Positions 59,353-64,000 of a stretch of 64,000 nucleotides of DNA are shown here, one piece after another. Position numbers and translations under genes: made by a program. Source of the DNA: Temnothorax longispinosus (taxonomy: Eukaryota > Arthropoda > Insecta > Hymenoptera > Formicidae); assembly GCF_030848805.1 (NCBI RefSeq), contig NC_092359.1, forward strand, positions 1,353,001 through 1,417,000, in the 5' to 3' direction. Positions within the stretch are counted from its first letter, which is position 1, and each line of letters opens with the position of its first letter. The notes beneath the pieces were generated by a model. That model saw only the letters and a list, made by a program, of their open reading frames with translations, was not told the DNA's origin and searched no databases.

Positions 59353-62300
59353 ATGTATAATTTGGCTCGATCGAATAAAGAGACGAGGGCGAAGGGGGGG
59401 AGGAAGTATATATAACCGCATGTCAATACATATACGTGTGAATTGAACAATACGCTTATTATTATTAAAAATACATAGAGATATGTCGGAAATTTTTCGG
59501 GAGGTAATGTTACGCGGGACGTATCGTCCCTAACGGCAATCAAGTTTCGTACGCGAAAATTCTTCTACCGGAATTTGGAGTTCCTTCCTTACGTTCCGCC
59601 GTTTCTCGTGAAACGTCTCAAGAACGGTCCGGTAGCGTGAGTCGTTTCGTTCAATAGGATTTAAAATTACAGATAATACAGCGATATCGTTTATTTTGAT
59701 AAAATTAAATGGTCATTGGTTGGTCCGCCCAAGCCTTTCCCACGAGACTTAGAAATTTATATATATACAAGCACACGACGTTCCCCCGCGCCGCGTAATA
59801 CGCGCGTGTCGCGTACTGAGAAATGTATCGATGTGTTCACATGAAAACTGTAAAGTTCAGTTCCTACATTCTCTTGTAGAAAATAAAAGCTACTGTTGTA
59901 TCATTACGGGGCTGGAAATATATTGGTGAACCGAAACTGTTTCTCTCTCGAAAATATCTGGAGACACACGTTCGGAAGAACTGACAGGCGAATGGACAGA
60001 ATTCATTTTCGATGAGTATAATCTCTAGAATAGTTAAGAAATTCCGTAGAATTCAAATCTATGTATACTATTTAATATTTCGTAACATTTTTCAATATAA
60101 CTGGACGACATTGAAGTTCGTTCGTAACCGAGAGCTTCGAGGTATTGTAATTTGTATAATGGAACCCGAGGCAGAAATATCCGTTCATTGTTATTCTCGC
60201 GCGAGAATCGATTTTGGACCGAAGGAAATTTACTTACTGAATGTAAATGCATTTGTACATCTAGTCGAAACTTATTTTCTACGGATGGGAAAGAGAAGTT
60301 TAATGGAAGTAAGGCTCATTCGAGACGCTCTGTCGTCCAGTGCAATCAAGTACAACGAACTTTAAAATTACGAACACGGAATAACAAGATTCTATTACGA
60401 TAGATCGATTATAGATTTTCTACTCGACTCATAAATTTTAAAAGGGAAACAGAGAGAAATGGTACGTCAAGGATCTGGACTCCGTGCACACCAATAGAAT
60501 TTTCTTACTAAGAAATCACGTTAACTTGGATATGCGCACCAGCGACGAAGGAATCGGTCTGAGTAATTGATTTGAAAATTTATTAAAATTTGTGTATTGT
60601 TTAAGAAGTTATGGAAGTAATTATTAGGGCGACAGAAAACTTGGAAAATTGTAAAAAGCGAAATAGAAAGCGAGAGATACAGACAGAAGAAGAAAGAGAA
60701 AAGAAGATATTTATATATATTTTAACTAATTTTATTGTTTTATATATAATATTTAGAAATTCTTTTACATTATCTATATTTGAAATATTATTTTTAATTT
60801 TTTTTTTCCAAATAGTTTATGCTTGTTATTTGATAATCACGTGATTAAGTAGTACGTGCGACTCTTTTCGAAGTCGCTTGTGTGTATATCCGACATCCGT
60901 CTACCGATAAAATGGAACGTGCGCACGGAGTCTCGTTGTTCAGACGAGACAATCTCGAATTTCAAAACGGCGAAACGGAACAAGGAGAGGAAACGGACGG
61001 GAGAGAAGGTCAGTCGCGGCCCGAGCGCTGGCTTATGCCGAAATATCGTGATTGTCGTCAATTTATTGCTCTAAAAACTTAAAATCGAGATTTGCGAGCC
61101 GAGCCAGCGCTCTCACCGACGCTATATAAAGGCGTCGCTATATATCCGGGAAATCCCAATTAATTTCCCTCTTTCTTTTCTTTCTTTTTTGTGTGTTTTT
61201 TTTTTTAATCTCGAGCCTAATACTAATCCGAGAATTGAAACCGGCACGATCGCAAAGACGAGTAAGAAAATTTCGGATTGCCGCGAGAACGATTTTCACG
61301 CTCGTTCGCGGCAACGAATAGACACAATCGTCTAATGGAAAATGCACATCCCGTTTTTCTCCCAGGACTTCGACAATTGGAGAGTTGTGGAACCTCGCGA
61401 GACCGCACCGGTTCCAATGCCGGTTCGCGTTATCGGGCACTAAAACTAACGCTATACTCGCATTCTCATCCGTTCTCGATGTACATTACACGGCGTATGC
61501 CCGATAACGTGCGCCCTACGTACTTTTACACGGTCCTAAAACGATCCCTACAACGATTCTACAACGATCCTTTCACGTTTATTTAAGTTAATCTCTCGTT
61601 TTAAATTTTCACTTTTTATCGATACAATGGTACAACAGGTACGGATCGCGAAAGGCATTTCTTCTTAAATACTCCGAAAGAGCAGTAAAGATAAGCGAGG
61701 ACGTTCTAGACATCGCGCCCCTCCTCCACCGCGAGCGCGTAGTCGATTTTTCTCAAGAGAAAATCGATGAAAGACCGATGTTCGTAATTTACACCGTTAC
61801 AAATCGCGGCCTAACGAAACTTATAAGAAGTAAAACCCGCCCGCTGTTACAATAACTCACCGTCTTCTTAAGTTGTGGTCGAACACAAAAGTTTCGTAAG
61901 TTATCTACATTCTCGCGTGAAACTTAACTTATTAACTTAACGGCCAATAAAACAACGGCAATTCTTTCCTCTTTTACTCGCTAAAAACGTGGTATCATTC
62001 ACTTGAGTTAACATGACGATTTTCTTAGCGAGATAAGGACAATTAGAAAATCGCTCATGTGCAAGATTTAAAGGAGTGCGCGACTCCTGCGATACTAATA
62101 CTCAATAGTCTCGATACATCGTACATATTTTTCATTTTAAGATGAGGAATAATTAAAAAAAAGATTGAATTGAAACAAAATATTCTCAAAAGTCACCTCT
62201 CGCGTGTTAAAAGAAGCTGAATACTTTCGCAACAATTATCATTTTCTTTTCAAACATTTCTCTCTCACATATTAGTATATTAGCATTTAAAATCTACGGA

Positions 62301-63751
62301 TAAAACTCGATCGTTCGATCACATTCGATACACCCCTCGCTCCCGAATTATTTCTCCATTTTACAACGGACGAAGCGAATACGAACTATTGAGCATCAGT
62401 ATACGAATGATAATGAGGAAAGAGATAAAAACAGAGGACGTACTCGCCGCCGCGTACGAAATCGTCACACCCACACACGTTCAAAGTATAGTAGAAATAT
62501 AAATTGGGTTTCTAGGGGATCACAGAAGTATATCGATAAGTAAACGGGCTCGATTAAGACGCGCGAAAGAAAGAAATCGTTGCGTGCACGATCGGTATTG
62601 ACTTGTGAGCGGCGTCCTTTCTTTAGTTATAGTATACGCGCAAATCCAAGCGATGAGCGCCTCAAAAACTCTACACGTATATGTACATAGATCTTACATA
62701 TCAATCCGACAGAAAAATAATTGTAGTAACAGTATAATAGTAATAGCAATAGTACGATAATATTGATAGACTGCGTCTAACTACTAATTGGTGTTCGTAC
62801 GTTGATCCCTTTTTACATTTTGGTATTTATAGAATGTATCTTCGTTCTCATCGTGGTTCTCCCACTAAAATTATTCTCTATTTTCCCTGGATTAAAACTA
62901 ACAGATTATCGATTCGCTTGTAGCACCCATTTCGAGTGGAGACTATGAACGTTTCGTATATATATATTGTATATACTTTTGCACATGCTCCAACATGAGA
63001 CAGTCAATCTCCGTTTGGCATTATCGTTAATGTTCCTTCATGACTCAGTCAGTTGGCACAGACTTAACGTTTCATCACCGGATTGAGCTCCACAAAAACA
63101 GTCGTACGTTCTCTTTAATCGCGCAAATATGATGGCCGGCCCATTGTGTCTGTTTATTTTGCACGAGATTGTAATATTGATAGAATCTTTCGCAAATATA
63201 TAATGTGAGTGTATTTATACACATATATATATTATATATAGATATACAAAACTGACTGTCTCATTTCGGACCGGAGAGACGTTAAATGTCGTACGAAAAA
63301 TAAATTTTTGCTCGTTCTTAGGAACAATTTTAGGTGCTCCCTGACCGATTATGGTCCACTTGCCGAGTACGTGAGTGTAAGTAGAGCTACAAGCCTCGGG
63401 CAAGTTTACGAGTGAGAAAAATAAGGACTTATTATCGATTAGAAACAACTACATAGTTACGTATTATATGTATGCGCGTGTACGCGCGTGTCCTGTGTAT
63501 GTATGTGTAGATAAATTATGTGATAGTTGTGTCCTAGAGAGTAATTTTCGAAGTATCGACAAGAAAATACGTCAGCATTTGGCAAACACGTAATCGTCGA
63601 CGTTAAACAGACGAAGGATATCGGATTATCACGTAGCGATTTACGTTACGAAAAAAATGCCGCAAAAAAGCGTCGTCGGAACGCCGACAACAGCGGCTCT
63701 TGCGTCACAGTCGTTCAGGGCGGTTCAGGCCGTGGCGATCAACGCTGAAGG
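59353..63751. other. Noncoding stretch, probably in large part the 3' UTR of the right-edge gene
   Basis: No coding exon can be supported over 4.4 kb on either strand. Scattered ORFs, such as one at 60012-60365 (+), have no family features. Because a minus-strand gene ends at 63752, part or all of this stretch may be its 3' UTR, as is common for neuronal genes in insects. There is no direct sign of its length. Confidence 0.4.
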
Positions 63752-64000
63752 TCAGAGATCGCTCTCCATCTCGTCCGTCGCTAATTGAAAGTGCTCTTGA
63801 CCTGGTGACACACATAATTACAATTCGTATACACTTAGATAGGTGCACCTAGAGTCAAATATGTGTTTAACGCTCTAGAGAGACGAGATTTCATTGATGA
63901 GAAACTGTCTTGAAAGAGTTTACCTTGACGAATCGAGAAGATTAAGTCTACGATCGGAAAGATTACTTACTTTGCAGATACGCAGCTAGATCGTGATCCT
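63752..64000 (-). CDS. C-terminal end of an unidentified protein (partial, gene continues to the right)
   Basis: Two exons fit on the minus strand. One runs from the window edge down to 63971 and ends at a perfect donor (CTGCAAA|GTAAGT). The last one, 63752-63801, follows the acceptor CACCAG. Joined in phase across a 169-bp intron they read DHDLAAYLQ then SQEHFQLATDEMESDL and stop at a TGA. Codon use and the acidic, helix-like character look like a true C-terminus, but the family cannot be named from 25 residues. The short final exon was found only by matching donor and acceptor phase. Confidence 0.55.

Noticed and set aside
60012..60365. 117-codon plus-strand ORF
   Set aside because: No domain, no conserved motif, overlapped by an opposite-strand ORF; lies in a stretch that is probably 3' UTR of the minus-strand gene.

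Overview
This window is nuclear DNA from an insect, most likely a hymenopteran and possibly an ant. The evidence is many short GT-AG introns, animal-specific gene families, AT-rich introns against GC-rich 5' regions, and several short inverted-repeat elements with TA target sites. The order is an inference from overall protein similarity and repeat style. It was not tested by any search.

Layout, left to right: (1) 1-3616, noncoding, with one MITE-like foldback. (2) 3617-5261 (-), NADP-dependent isocitrate dehydrogenase, with an in-frame upstream extension to 5504 that looks like a mitochondrial presequence. (3) 7154-11187 (+), the GATOR2 subunit Mio/MIOS in 14 exons, one intron apparently GC-AG. 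(4) 11497-12596 (-), RPA3, the smallest replication protein A subunit, in three exons and tail to tail with mio. (5) 13092-14347 (-), a two-dsRBD protein of the R2D2/Loquacious family, with a noncoding first exon that holds a well-initiated upstream ORF. (6) 17930-21387 (-), the HECT ubiquitin ligase UBE3A in 11 coding exons. (7) 26554-30370 (+), an SLC6 transporter closest to glycine transporters, in 10 exons, with a poly-aspartate insertion in its C-terminal tail. (8) 34028-34940 (-), a small cytochrome b561 (CYB561D2-like). (9) 38903-58800 (+), cytoplasmic dynein-2 heavy chain (DYNC2H1, the retrograde IFT motor), 46 exons and about 4,090 residues, followed by a tandemly duplicated 3' flank. 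(10) 63752-64000 (-), the last two exons of an unidentified gene that enters from the right.

The genes are unrelated housekeeping, signalling and ciliary genes; there is no operon or cluster logic. Exons were assembled by hand: splice sites were chosen so that reading phase is kept across every junction and the protein stays collinear with remembered family members. Each complete multi-exon CDS sums to a multiple of three. I found no undescribed multi-gene system. The items most worth a second look are the two independent GC-AG introns, the upstream ORF on the R2D2-type gene, the candidate dual-targeted IDH, the family of foldback elements, the 274-bp tandem duplication behind DYNC2H1 and the partial gene at the right edge.
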